The notes: generated from the letters alone by a model not told the origin. A DNA stretch of 11,833 nt from CAKOSP01 sp964369845 (GCA_964369845.1 CAYJFJ010000028.1:1-11833), one strand, 5' to 3'; counted from the stretch's first letter, positions 1-7,786 are shown. Made by a program: numbers and translations.

Positions 1-884
1 GAGCAATCTTAGTTATTGCTGCAACTGACGGGCCTATGGCTCAAACTAGAGAACATATCTTACTTTCTAGACAAGTAGGGGTTCCTAAAATCGTTGTTTT
101 CATGAACAAATGCGACATGGTTGATGATCCAGAATTATTAGACCTAGTTGAAATGGAAATTCGTGAATTATTAAGCGAATACGGATTTGATGGAGATAAC
201 TGTCCTATTATTAGAGGATCAGCTCTTAAAGCTCTTGAAGGAGATGCTAACTGGGTTCCTAAAGTTGAAGAACTTATGGACGCTGTTGATACTTACATTG
301 AAACTCCAGAATTAGAAATCGACAAACCTTTCTTAATGAGTATTGAAGACGTATTTACAATTTCAGGACGTGGAACAGTTGTTACTGGACGTGTTGAAAG
401 AGGACAATTAAATCTTAATGATGAAGTTGAAATCGTTGGACTTAGAGATACTAAAAAAACAGTTGTTACTGGTATCGAAATGTTTAGAAAATCACTTGAC
501 TACGCTCAAGCTGGTGATAACGCAGGTGTATTACTTCGTGGTATTGCTAAAGATGACGTTGAAAGAGGACAAGTTCTTGCTAAAATTGGAACTGTTACTC
601 CACACAAAAAATTCAAAGCTAGCGTATACGTACTTTCTAAAGAAGAAGGTGGACGTCATACTCCATTCTTTACAAACTATCGTCCACAATTCTATTTCAG
701 AACTACTGACGTTACAGGTGTTGTAAACTTACCAGCTGGTACTGAAATGGTTATGCCTGGTGATAATATTGAACTAGAAATCGAATTAATCGCTCCAGTT
801 GCACTTGAAGCTGGAACTAAATTCTCTATCCGTGAAGGTGGAAGAACTGTTGGTTCAGGTCTAGTATCAGAAATTATTGAATAA
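1..884 (+). CDS. tuf: Elongation factor Tu (5' end outside the window)
   Basis: EF-Tu is the GTPase that carries aminoacyl-tRNA to the ribosomal A site. The visible part is in frame from base 3 (AILVIAATDGPMAQTREH) to TAA at 882-884, about 293 of the usual 390-400 residues. The G4 motif NKCD (105-116) and the G5-like GSALKALEG are present. Domains 2 and 3 follow, including GRGTVVTGRVERG, KEEGGRHTPF, NYRPQFYFRT, the MVMPGDN segment and the closing FSIREGGRTVGSG. The P-loop, switch regions and DxxG motif lie upstream of the window. Residue choices (GDNCPIIRGSALKALEGD, FRTTDVTGVV) look like Erysipelotrichia/Mollicutes-type EF-Tu; this is recall, not a search. An ATG at 36 is an internal methionine, not the start. 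A strong terminator follows directly, so tuf is the last gene of its transcript. Confidence 0.98.
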   Translation, partial: AILVIAATDGPMAQTREHILLSRQVGVPKIVVFMNKCDMVDDPELLDLVEMEIRELLSEYGFDGDNCPIIRGSALKALEGDANWVPKVEELMDAVDTYIETPELEIDKPFLMSIEDVFTISGRGTVVTGRVERGQLNLNDEVEIVGLRDTKKTVVTGIEMFRKSLDYAQAGDNAGVLLRGIAKDDVERGQVLAKIGTVTPHKKFKASVYVLSKEEGGRHTPFFTNYRPQFYFRTTDVTGVVNLPAGTEMVMPGDNIELEIELIAPVALEAGTKFSIREGGRTVGSGLVSEIIE

Positions 885-894
885 TAATTAAATT

Positions 895-922
895 AACTAT
901 TGAGAAATCAATAGTTTTTTTT
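895..922 (+). terminator. Intrinsic terminator of tuf
   Basis: A perfect 9-bp stem (AACTATTGA / TCAATAGTT) closed by a GAAA tetraloop is followed by a T-run to 922. It begins 10 bases after the tuf stop codon. Confidence 0.9.
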
Positions 923-926
923 GCAT

Positions 927-962
927 AAAAAAAAGAGTTAATACTTAGTTTTAAACTCTTTT
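927..962 (-). terminator. Intrinsic terminator of the FemAB-type gene
   Basis: On the minus strand AAAGAGTT (954-961) pairs with AACTCTTT (932-939) and is followed by a run of eight T (complement of the A-run 927-934). The TAA stop of the gene (938-940) lies at the inner edge of the descending arm, so the hairpin overlaps the end of the coding sequence. It sits back to back with the tuf terminator. Confidence 0.75.
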
Positions 963-2158
963 GTTAATGTTCCACTTTTTAGTAAAGATTTATAAGCCTT
1001 AGGTTCAATCACTAAATCAAACTCACCTATAGTTTCATATAGTTCAGGATTAAATCCTAATTTGAAATCATTTAAACCTTTAAAATAATTACTAGAAGAA
1101 AAATCACCAGAAATACCATTTAAATCTAAATAGTCATATTTATCTGTGTATACTTTTATTAAATTATAGTGCATAAAGTAATTTGGTAAAAATCTTTTGT
1201 AATTACTATCATAATAACTAGCTACAATTTTAACTGTATTAATATGTTTAACAACAAGAACAGCTCCTATTAATATATCATCACTTTCTTCAGTAAGTTT
1301 AGTAGATTCCATAATATCTTTTTTATAAGCAAGTAAAGAAAGATCAGAATTCATTTTTTTATTAATATTCTTTTTACTAGAAAGTATAATAACTTTTTCA
1401 TTTAATTTCGCATTATTTTCCTGTTCATTTAAATAAGTGTTTTGAGAATTTTCTAGGTATAAATTTCTATTTATTTTAATAGTAAAAAAATCTGCTAAAC
1501 CATCTTTTGAAAATGTGTTAAAAAAATCTTTGTAAAAAAATGAATCATTACTTTTAAAATTTAAAAGTTTAATATCATCACTAGTAGATTTTTCAAAAAT
1601 CAAACCTTTTCTAATACTCTTTTTAATTTTATTTCTAGTATTTTTATTAAATTTAGAAAAACTAGAATTATTTAAGTTAATTATAGCGTTAAATCTTGGT
1701 TGCATAGCTTCAAAATATAAATTATCTTTCAGCTTTGTATAACCAATAGAAGTTAATAACTTTTTCGTATTAAGTGCTTTGTGATTAAAGTGACTCTCTA
1801 AAGTCTTGTTATTGATATTAGCAGTAATTACAGGAGGATTAACTTTAATAAAAGCTACCTTTTTGTTATAATAATACTCACACAATTTTTTAGTAAATGA
1901 ATTTAATAATTCATAATCAGTATAATCAAGCAAAAAACCTTTAGGAGCATATCCGTATTTGAAATTTGCAATATTTTTAGTGAGGATTAATGATGCAGCA
2001 TGTATATGCTCATTATCGTCTACAAAACCAATTAAATCATATTCAAATCCGTATTCACTTAATAAAATAGCATAGTTAATTGTTTGTGTATAACTAGTCA
2101 GTGGATGTGTAATAGAATAATCAGTAAATTCGCTAATTGATAATTCTTTTATATACAT
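938..2158 (-). CDS. FemAB-family peptidoglycan interpeptide-bridge aminoacyltransferase
   Basis: A 406-residue cytoplasmic enzyme of the FemA/FemB/FemX family, which moves amino acids from aminoacyl-tRNA onto the lysine side chain of lipid II. Family hallmarks include GYAPKGFLLDY (69-79), the basic stretch NKNTRNKIKKSIRKG (171-185) and a polar helical arm at about 230-290. Near the C-terminus come LPNYFMHYNLIK (324-335), DLNGISGDF (345-353) and FKLGFNPELYETIGEFDL (365-382). Length is normal (FemA about 420). The start is ATG at 2158-2156, six bases after an excellent minus-strand ribosome site, AGAGGTG. An in-frame GTG at 2167 lies inside that site and is rejected as a start. The gene is divergent from the HdeD-like gene and convergent with tuf. 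The added amino acid (Gly, Ala or Ser) cannot be read from sequence, so no fem or mur symbol is given. Confidence 0.9.
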   Translation of the reverse strand: MYIKELSISEFTDYSITHPLTSYTQTINYAILLSEYGFEYDLIGFVDDNEHIHAASLILTKNIANFKYGYAPKGFLLDYTDYELLNSFTKKLCEYYYNKKVAFIKVNPPVITANINNKTLESHFNHKALNTKKLLTSIGYTKLKDNLYFEAMQPRFNAIINLNNSSFSKFNKNTRNKIKKSIRKGLIFEKSTSDDIKLLNFKSNDSFFYKDFFNTFSKDGLADFFTIKINRNLYLENSQNTYLNEQENNAKLNEKVIILSSKKNINKKMNSDLSLLAYKKDIMESTKLTEESDDILIGAVLVVKHINTVKIVASYYDSNYKRFLPNYFMHYNLIKVYTDKYDYLDLNGISGDFSSSNYFKGLNDFKLGFNPELYETIGEFDLVIEPKAYKSLLKSGTLTKEFKTKY

Positions 2159-2181
2159 AAAAATCACCTCTTCGGTAACTT

Positions 2182-2190
2182 ATTATAACA
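2182..2190 (-). promoter_or_regulatory. Extended -10 promoter of the FemAB-type gene
   Basis: The minus strand reads TGTTATAAT here: a perfect TATAAT (2187-2182) with an extended TGn. The -35 position is poor (TAGAAC), so the extended -10 probably does the work. It drives leftward transcription toward the start at 2158. Confidence 0.65.
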
Positions 2191-2216
2191 TATTTACAAA
2201 AAAAGTTCTACTTACA

Positions 2217-2245
2217 TTGACTAAGAAGAGTTAAAAAGGTATAAT
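2217..2245 (+). promoter_or_regulatory. Near-consensus promoter of the HdeD-like gene
   Basis: TTGACT (2217-2222), a 17-bp spacer, then TATAAT (2240-2245). The expected start is near 2252, leaving only about 11 nt of leader before the ATG, with the GAGG ribosome site (2252-2255) at its very 5' end. It is divergent from the fem promoter; the two -10 boxes are about 50 bp apart. Confidence 0.85.
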
Positions 2246-2262
2246 TATTATGAGGTAAAAAT

Positions 2263-2844
2263 ATGGCAAAGAAAAAAACAGAGCAGTTAATTCAAAAAAG
2301 AATGAATTATTTAACAATTATGGGTCTAGGTGTAGAATTATTAATGATTATTTTTGGTGCAGTTATGATTTTTGAACCAGAATTTTCAAATGAAATGATT
2401 GGACTTGTAATAGGAATATTTATATTACTATATGCAGCAAGTTTATTTTATAGTTTCTTTACAAGAGCAGGAGCTAAAATATATTCATTAAACATAGTGT
2501 TTGGAAGTATTTTAACACTTATAGGTGGTTTATTAATATTTAACCCTGAGTATCTTATGGATTTTGTAACAAACTGTATAGGATTATATTTCATTATTAG
2601 TGGAGCAATAAAATTAAATTACAGTGTATGGTTAAAAAAAGCTGGAGAAAAATCTTGGCAAGTATTACTAGGAAATAGTATTATGCTAATAATTTTAGGT
2701 TTAATAATCATGTTCAATAACTTTGTTAGCTTAGGTGTTACAAGAATACTTGGAATTTTCCTAATAGCTTCTGCTTGTTTAAAAATAGCAGATATATGGT
2801 TATTTAAAACTAAATCAAAAGAAATTATAAAAATATTTTGGTAG
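2263..2844 (+). CDS. HdeD/DUF308-family integral membrane protein
   Basis: A 193-residue, almost wholly hydrophobic protein with a charged N-terminus (MAKKKTEQLIQKR) and about six membrane segments (roughly 17-37, 45-66, 73-93, 99-118, 133-152, 157-177). The segments form pairs that each run as helix, glycine-rich turn, helix, with xFxPE at the ends (IFEPEFS 36-42, IFNPEYL 92-98). This repeated pattern is typical of the HdeD/DUF308 family. E. coli HdeD is linked to acid resistance, but for most family members, including this one, no biochemical role is established. It acts in the cytoplasmic membrane. The start is supported by GAGG seven bases upstream. It has its own promoter and a terminator that overlaps its TAG stop, so it is transcribed alone. 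Confidence 0.8.
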   Translation: MAKKKTEQLIQKRMNYLTIMGLGVELLMIIFGAVMIFEPEFSNEMIGLVIGIFILLYAASLFYSFFTRAGAKIYSLNIVFGSILTLIGGLLIFNPEYLMDFVTNCIGLYFIISGAIKLNYSVWLKKAGEKSWQVLLGNSIMLIILGLIIMFNNFVSLGVTRILGIFLIASACLKIADIWLFKTKSKEIIKIFW

Positions 2845-2871
2845 ACAAAAATTTAAATTTTTGTCTTTTTT
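2843..2871 (+). terminator. Intrinsic terminator of the HdeD-like gene
   Basis: A perfect 24-base inverted repeat (AGACAAAAATTT / AAATTTTTGTCT, 2843-2866) continues into a T-run to 2871. The last two bases of the TAG stop form the base of the stem. Confidence 0.85.
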
Positions 2872-2872
2872 A

Positions 2873-2901
2873 TTGAATATAGAATTAATATTAGATATAA
2901 T
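2873..2901 (+). promoter_or_regulatory. Promoter of enolase
   Basis: TTGAAT (2873-2878), a 17-bp spacer and a perfect TATAAT (2896-2901). It starts one base after the preceding terminator's T-run. An AAGGAG ribosome site follows at 2911-2916, seven bases before the eno ATG. Confidence 0.85.
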
Positions 2902-2923
2902 AATTAATATAAGGAGAATAAAA

Positions 2924-4150
2924 ATGAATATAAAAGATATTATAGCAAGAGAAATTTTAGATAGTAGAGGAAATCCTACAGTAGAAGTGAAAATGATTTT
3001 AGAAAATGGTATTTCTGCAGTAGCTGGTGTTCCATCAGGAGCATCTACAGGATCTAAAGAGGCATTAGAACTTAGAGATGGAGATAAGTCAAGATATCAT
3101 GGAAAAGGTGTGTTAAAAGCTGTAGCAAATGTAAATGAAATAATTAAACCGGCATTAGTTGGTAAAACTGTTAATTTAGTAGAAGTAGACAAAGTATTAC
3201 TAGATTTAGATGGAACAGAAAATAAATCTAAATTAGGTGCTAATGCAATGCTGGGAGTATCAATAGCAGCTTTAAAATGTGCAGCAACTCTAGAAAATAA
3301 AGAAGTATACGAATACTTAACTAGTGGGAAAATTGGAATGCCAGTACCTATGGTAAACATTGTAAATGGTGGAGTGCATGCAGGAAATGATTTGAAAATA
3401 CAAGAATTTATGATTGTTCCAATAGTAAAAACTATTAAAGAAAGAATTAGAGTAGCAAGTGAAGTATTTAACACATTAAAAAAAATACTAGCAGGAAAAG
3501 GTTATAATACAGCAGTTGGAGATGAAGGTGGATACGCTCCAGATTTGAAAAATACAAAAGAAGCATTAGATTTAATATTAGAAGCTATTAAAGAAAGCGG
3601 ATATGAAGCAGGAAAAGATATATATATTGCTTTAGACTGTGCAGCAAGTGAATTCTATGATGAAACAACAAAAACTTATGACATTGATAATATGAAATTA
3701 AGTGCAGATGATTTAATTAAATACTATGTTTCGTTAGCAGGGGAATATCCTATTATTAGTATTGAAGACGCACTAGATGAACATGATATGGATAGTTTAG
3801 CAGTACTTACTAAATTAATAGGTCAAAAATCTATGTTAGTAGGAGATGATTTCTTTGTATCAAATGAAAAATACTTATTAGAAGGAATTAGTAAATCAGC
3901 AGGTAATGCTATATTATTAAAACCGAATCAAATAGGAACAATTACAGAATTTACAAAAACAATTGTTACTGCTAAAAAGAATGGTTACAAATGTGTAATG
4001 TCTCATAGATCAGGAGAAACTACAGATTCAGTATTAGCTGACTTAGCTGTAGGTTATAATACAGAATTTATTAAAACAGGATCAATGAGTAGAGGAGAAC
4101 GTATTTGTAAATACAATCGTCTAATGGAAATTGAAGACAAATTAAACTAA
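2924..4150 (+). CDS. eno: Enolase (phosphopyruvate hydratase)
   Basis: Converts 2-phosphoglycerate to phosphoenolpyruvate in glycolysis; cytoplasmic. The ATG at 2924 with AAGGAG seven bases upstream gives 408 residues. An in-frame TTG at 2861 lies in the upstream terminator and is rejected. Family motifs are all present: REILDSRGNPTVEV (9-22), the mobile loop PSGASTG (37-43), H152 in NGGVHAG, E161 in QEFM and E201 in GDEGG. The Mg ligands are D238, E281 (SIED) and D308/D309 (GDD). The active-site lysine is K333 (LLKPNQIG), followed by SHRSGET (360-366) and K384 (IKTG). It is shorter than the usual 420-435 residues: the chain stops at IEDKLN, lacking the roughly 15-20 residue tail most bacterial enolases have after this point. 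The catalytic set is intact, so it should be active. Transcribed alone, from its own promoter to its own terminator. Confidence 0.97.
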   Translation: MNIKDIIAREILDSRGNPTVEVKMILENGISAVAGVPSGASTGSKEALELRDGDKSRYHGKGVLKAVANVNEIIKPALVGKTVNLVEVDKVLLDLDGTENKSKLGANAMLGVSIAALKCAATLENKEVYEYLTSGKIGMPVPMVNIVNGGVHAGNDLKIQEFMIVPIVKTIKERIRVASEVFNTLKKILAGKGYNTAVGDEGGYAPDLKNTKEALDLILEAIKESGYEAGKDIYIALDCAASEFYDETTKTYDIDNMKLSADDLIKYYVSLAGEYPIISIEDALDEHDMDSLAVLTKLIGQKSMLVGDDFFVSNEKYLLEGISKSAGNAILLKPNQIGTITEFTKTIVTAKKNGYKCVMSHRSGETTDSVLADLAVGYNTEFIKTGSMSRGERICKYNRLMEIEDKLN

Positions 4151-4168
4151 GGACTTATGTCCTTTTTT
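4149..4168 (+). terminator. Intrinsic terminator of enolase
   Basis: AAGGAC (4149-4154), loop TTAT, then GTCCTT (4159-4164) running into T's to 4168. The stem begins inside the TAA stop codon of eno. Confidence 0.85.
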
Positions 4169-4181
4169 ATTTTCTATAAAT

Positions 4182-4211
4182 ATGGCAATAAAGTATGAAA
4201 AGTGATATAAT
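4182..4211 (+). promoter_or_regulatory. Promoter of nifJ
   Basis: A perfect TATAAT at 4206-4211, with a weak -35 ATGGCA (4182-4187, 4 of 6) at an 18-bp spacing. The ribosome site AAAGAGG lies just before the ATG at 4248. Confidence 0.65.
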
Positions 4212-4247
4212 TATAAAGAAAATAAAAATTTTTAAGAAAGAGGAAAT

Positions 4248-7200
4248 ATGAAAAAAATAATAGATGGTAATATAGCATGTAGTCGTATAGCTTATGTATT
4301 TTCAGAAGTTTGTAGTATCTACCCAATTACACCTTCAAGTACAATGGCAACTAATGTAGATAATTTAGTTTATACGAAGTTAAATAATATATTTGGAAGT
4401 AAACCAAGTTTAATAGAAATGCAGTCTGAAGCTGGAGCAGCAGGAGCAATGCATGGAGCACTATTAACTGGTTCACTTTCATCTACATTTACTGCAAGTC
4501 AGGGATTGTTACTAATGATTCCAAATATGTACAAAATGGCAGGAGAGATGTTACCAGGAGTGGTGCATGTAGCAGCAAGAAGTTTAGCAACACAAAGTTT
4601 ATCTATTTTTGGAGACCATCAAGATATATATTCAGCAAGGCAAACAGGATTTTGTATGTTAGCGTCTACAAATGTATTTGATGCGCAAAATTTAGCAGCT
4701 GTAGCACATTTATCAGCAATAGATGGATCACTTCCTTTTATGCATTTTTTTGATGGATTTAGAACAAGTCATGAATTAAATACAGTAGAAGAAATGGATG
4801 TTGAAAAATTAAAAAAATTAGTTAATTTTGAAAAAATAAACGAATATAAAAATAGAACATTACACTTAAATAGTAACAAAGAATTTGGTTTAGCAGAAAA
4901 TGAAGATATATATTTTCAGCATATGGAATCTAGAAACAAAGAATATAATGAAATGCCAGATATAGTAAATAAGAATATGATCAAGATAAATGAATTAATG
5001 GGTACGAATTATAAACCTTTTAATTATTATGGATCACCAACAGCTACAAATGTTATTATATCTATGGGAAGTGTTTGTGATACTGTAAAGGAGCTATTAG
5101 AAGTTTTAAATGATGATAGTTTAGGACTAATTGAAGTTCATTTATATAGACCATTTAGTGAAAAATATTTATTAAATGTTTTACCTCAAACTATAAAAAA
5201 TATAGCAGTATTAGATAGAACTAAAGAACCAGGAAGTTCAGGAGAACCATTGTATCTTGATGTATTATCAATTTTAAAAGATAAAAATATTAACATAGTG
5301 GGTGGAAGATATGGTTTAAGTAGTAAAAACACTACACCTAGTGACATTTATGATGTTTATCATATGTTAAAAACTGAGCTAAAAAATAACTTTACAATAT
5401 CAATAGAAGATGATGTTACTAATTTAAGTTTAGTTAAAAAAGATTTTGTAATTGAAGAAAATACATTTAATGTAAAAATATATGGATTTGGTTCGGATGG
5501 AATGGTAAGTGCATCAAAAGATATGTTGAAGCTTTTACACACAAAAGAAAATTTATATGTTCAAGGATATTTTGAATATGACTCTAAAAAAAGTGGAGGA
5601 GTAACAGTTTCAAATTTAAGATTTTCAAAAGAAAAAATAAATAAACCCTACTATATAGAATCATCTGATATAGTAGTAGTAACTAAATTTGAATATCTAA
5701 ATAAATATAAAATTTTAACAAGTTTAAAACAAAATGGAATACTTTTACTTAATACTGAAAAAAGTGAAGAAGAAATAAATAAATATTTATCTCAAGAAGT
5801 AAAAAAAGAATTATTAGCAAAAAACGTAGATGTATATTATGTTGATGCTGAAAAAATAGCACTAGATAATAAGATCAAAGGAAAAATAAGTAAAATAGTT
5901 GAATATCTAATTTTTAATTTAATGAAAAAAGATTTAAAAGAAGAAATGGTTTCATCAATAGAAAATAGTTTTAAAAATAAAGGTAGAGAAATTATAGAAA
6001 GCAATATAGCTTCACTTAATGATTCATTAAATAATTTACATAAGTTAGAAAATTTATCTTATGAAGATATTATAAAAATAAGTGAAGAAAAAAACATCTA
6101 TGATAAGATTAATTCAAGAGAAGGATATGACTTAAAAGTTAGCGATTTAAGAACGATTAAAGATGGTTCATATCCATGTGGTTTAACAAAATGTGAAAAA
6201 AGAAAAATATCAGCATATGCACCAATTTGGAAAAAAGAAAATTGTATACAATGTGGAATGTGCTCAATAGTTTGTCCTCATGCAGTAATAAGAACTTTTG
6301 TAGATGATAAAAACGATGGAATTGAAGTATTTGGACAACCTGGGAAAAACTTCACTGTTAAAATTAGTGAAGAAGATTGCACTGGATGTGGTTTATGTGT
6401 AAACGTTTGTCCTGGAAAAGGTGAAAACGCTTTAGAATTACAAAGATGTACTTATAAAAACGATGTGAAAGAATACTTTGAAAATTACGAAAATCCTAAA
6501 TTAGGAAATAAATTTACTATTAAAGGAAGTCAACTTGAAAAACCACTATTTGAATTTTCAGGAGCTTGCGCTGGATGCGGAGAAACTCCATATGTAAAAT
6601 TATTAACACAATTATTTGGTAAAAACATGGTGATAGCAAATGCAACTGGTTGTTCTAGTATATACGGGGGAAGTGCACCTTCAACTCCATATTTACTTCC
6701 ATGGGCAAATTCATTATTTGAAGATAATGCAGAGTTTGCACTAGGTATGCATTTATCATTTAAACAAAAAAGAGCAAGATTACAAAAAATAATTTCAGAA
6801 AATATAAATGAAGTAAGTGGTGAAATTAAGGAAAAATTAAATCATTTACTTGAAAACTTTGAAAATGAAGAGATTACAAATGAATTAAAAGAATATTTTG
6901 AAAAAAATAAAGTAGACTTTTTAAATAATTACATAGAAGACATTCCAGCAAGAACGGTTTGGGCTCTTGGAGGAGACGGCTGGGCTTATGATATAGGTTA
7001 CGGTGGACTAGATCATGTAATACATACGAATGAAAATGTAAAAATACTTATATTAGATACAGAAGTGTATTCTAATACTGGTGGACAAGCAAGTAAATCT
7101 ACAAAAATGGGAGCAGTAGCAGAATTTGCTAATATGGGAAAAACTACTTATAAAAAAGATTTGTTTAACATAGTAGCACAATCACCTAATTGTTATGTAG

Positions 7201-7586
7201 CATCAGTTGCTTTAGGTGCTAATATGATGCAAACGATAAAAGCATTTAAGGAAGCTAAAGAGCACAATGGACCTGCAATAATAATTGCATATGCACCATG
7301 CATTTCACATGGTATTAAAAGTGGAATGTCAAACATGATAGATGAGCAGAAAAAAGCAGTTGAATCAGGATATACATTATTAATGAGATATAATCCGGTT
7401 ACTAAAGAATATTTTATGGATTCAGCTAAACCTAATTTTGATAAATACGATGAATTTTTACAAAATGAAAACAGATATAAATCTTTAAGTATAAAAGATC
7501 AAGAACTAGCAATGGAACTTAATACAAAACAAAAAGAAAATGCTATATTAAGATATAATACTTATTTAGAAAAAACAAAAAAATAA
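4248..7586 (+). CDS. nifJ: Pyruvate:ferredoxin (flavodoxin) oxidoreductase, single-chain
   Basis: Oxidises pyruvate with CoA to acetyl-CoA and CO2, passing electrons to ferredoxin or flavodoxin; a cytoplasmic, oxygen-sensitive iron-sulfur enzyme of anaerobic fermentation. The 1112 residues hold the full PFOR order. Domain I has YPITPSS (25-31), E61 in MQSEAGAAGA, R111 and GDHQD (122-126). A CoA/gamma-type domain starts near 408 (YGFGSDG 412-418). A two-cluster ferredoxin domain has C666/C669/C672/C676 and C711/C714/C717/C721. The TPP domain carries the proximal-cluster cysteines C774, C777, C802 and C1018, with GDGW (909-912) and N943 in TEVYSNTGG. All twelve cluster cysteines are present. 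It is somewhat shorter than the roughly 1170-1200 typical, mainly because it lacks the C-terminal extension known from Desulfovibrio africanus. It sits downstream of enolase but has its own promoter and terminator. Confidence 0.97.
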   Translation: MKKIIDGNIACSRIAYVFSEVCSIYPITPSSTMATNVDNLVYTKLNNIFGSKPSLIEMQSEAGAAGAMHGALLTGSLSSTFTASQGLLLMIPNMYKMAGEMLPGVVHVAARSLATQSLSIFGDHQDIYSARQTGFCMLASTNVFDAQNLAAVAHLSAIDGSLPFMHFFDGFRTSHELNTVEEMDVEKLKKLVNFEKINEYKNRTLHLNSNKEFGLAENEDIYFQHMESRNKEYNEMPDIVNKNMIKINELMGTNYKPFNYYGSPTATNVIISMGSVCDTVKELLEVLNDDSLGLIEVHLYRPFSEKYLLNVLPQTIKNIAVLDRTKEPGSSGEPLYLDVLSILKDKNINIVGGRYGLSSKNTTPSDIYDVYHMLKTELKNNFTISIEDDVTNLSLVKKDFVIEENTFNVKIYGFGSDGMVSASKDMLKLLHTKENLYVQGYFEYDSKKSGGVTVSNLRFSKEKINKPYYIESSDIVVVTKFEYLNKYKILTSLKQNGILLLNTEKSEEEINKYLSQEVKKELLAKNVDVYYVDAEKIALDNKIKGKISKIVEYLIFNLMKKDLKEEMVSSIENSFKNKGREIIESNIASLNDSLNNLHKLENLSYEDIIKISEEKNIYDKINSREGYDLKVSDLRTIKDGSYPCGLTKCEKRKISAYAPIWKKENCIQCGMCSIVCPHAVIRTFVDDKNDGIEVFGQPGKNFTVKISEEDCTGCGLCVNVCPGKGENALELQRCTYKNDVKEYFENYENPKLGNKFTIKGSQLEKPLFEFSGACAGCGETPYVKLLTQLFGKNMVIANATGCSSIYGGSAPSTPYLLPWANSLFEDNAEFALGMHLSFKQKRARLQKIISENINEVSGEIKEKLNHLLENFENEEITNELKEYFEKNKVDFLNNYIEDIPARTVWALGGDGWAYDIGYGGLDHVIHTNENVKILILDTEVYSNTGGQASKSTKMGAVAEFANMGKTTYKKDLFNIVAQSPNCYVASVALGANMMQTIKAFKEAKEHNGPAIIIAYAPCISHGIKSGMSNMIDEQKKAVESGYTLLMRYNPVTKEYFMDSAKPNFDKYDEFLQNENRYKSLSIKDQELAMELNTKQKENAILRYNTYLEKTKK

Positions 7587-7590
7587 CAAG

Positions 7591-7622
7591 AAAACATTTC
7601 TACAGTGGTGGAAATGTTTTTT
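7591..7622 (+). terminator. Intrinsic terminator of nifJ
   Basis: AAAACATTTCTAC (7591-7603) pairs with GTGGAAATGTTTT (7608-7620) as a 13-bp stem with one G-U pair and an AGTG loop, then T's to 7622. It lies five bases after the nifJ stop. Confidence 0.85.
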
Positions 7623-7651
7623 AATAAATTAATATATTGCATAAAAAAAGC

Positions 7652-7685
7652 AAAAAAAAACGAGGCTACTTATAAAAGTAGCCTC
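7652..7685 (-). terminator. Terminator of sRNA-1
   Basis: On the minus strand GAGGCTACTT (7685-7676), loop TTAT, AAGTAGCCTC (7671-7662), then G and nine T's (7660-7652). The 10-bp stem is perfect and is the strongest terminator in the window. The plus strand has no comparable T-run after it, which fixes the direction. Confidence 0.9.
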
Positions 7686-7752
7686 AAAGAATAAAAAGGG
7701 GTTGACTAGTGTGATACTAGCACCAATTCTCCTTCGTAAAGTGAATTGGTGC
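7652..7752 (-). ncRNA. Candidate ~100-nt small RNA (sRNA-1), C-rich type
   Basis: A complete minus-strand transcription unit lies in the gap between nifJ and recG. The predicted start, at or near 7752, is 6 bases past the -10 box. The RNA opens at once with a 10-bp hairpin (GCACCAATTC 7752-7743 with GAATTGGTGC 7729-7720; loop ACUUUACGAAGGA). A 5-bp hairpin CUAGU/ACUAG follows (7720-7706). Then comes an unpaired segment with UCAACCCCUUUUU (7705-7693) and a terminator hairpin. The unpaired CCCCUUUUU could pair with Shine-Dalgarno sites, as in RsaE/RoxS-like sRNAs; that role is inferred. There is no protein gene downstream on this strand before nifJ, which runs the other way, so it is not a leader. 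I do not recognise a named RNA family. The unit and the flanking nifJ terminator and recG promoter account for most of the 339-bp gap 7587-7925. Confidence 0.72.
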
Positions 7753-7757
7753 TTTAT

Positions 7758-7786
7758 ATACTAAAGGATAAAGAGCAATTTGTCAA
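7758..7786 (-). promoter_or_regulatory. Promoter of sRNA-1
   Basis: The minus strand has a perfect TTGACA (7786-7781), a 17-bp spacer, and TAGTAT (7763-7758, 4 of 6). A/T tracts upstream of the -35 could act as an UP element. Transcription runs away from recG. Confidence 0.75.

Noticed and set aside
2159..2167. A GTG start for the FemAB-type gene at 2167
   Set aside because: The GTG is part of the AGAGGTG ribosome site that serves the ATG at 2158.
2861..2923. A longer enolase start at TTG 2861
   Set aside because: It lies inside the preceding terminator and upstream of the eno promoter; ATG 2924 has AAGGAG and matches the family N-terminus.
3097..3474. Minus-strand reading frame opposite enolase
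   Set aside because: It is a shadow of a fully conserved enolase coding frame, with no ribosome site or domain. The same applies to frames at 418-726 (+), 5360-5542 (-) and 8567-8809 (-).
7662..7752. A riboswitch, T-box or attenuator leading into recG
   Set aside because: The T-run and promoter fix transcription on the minus strand, away from recG, which has its own promoter at 7864-7893. No T-box or known riboswitch core is visible.
7652..7752. tracrRNA or CRISPR remnant
   Set aside because: No direct repeats, no cas genes and no anti-repeat partner are present in the window.
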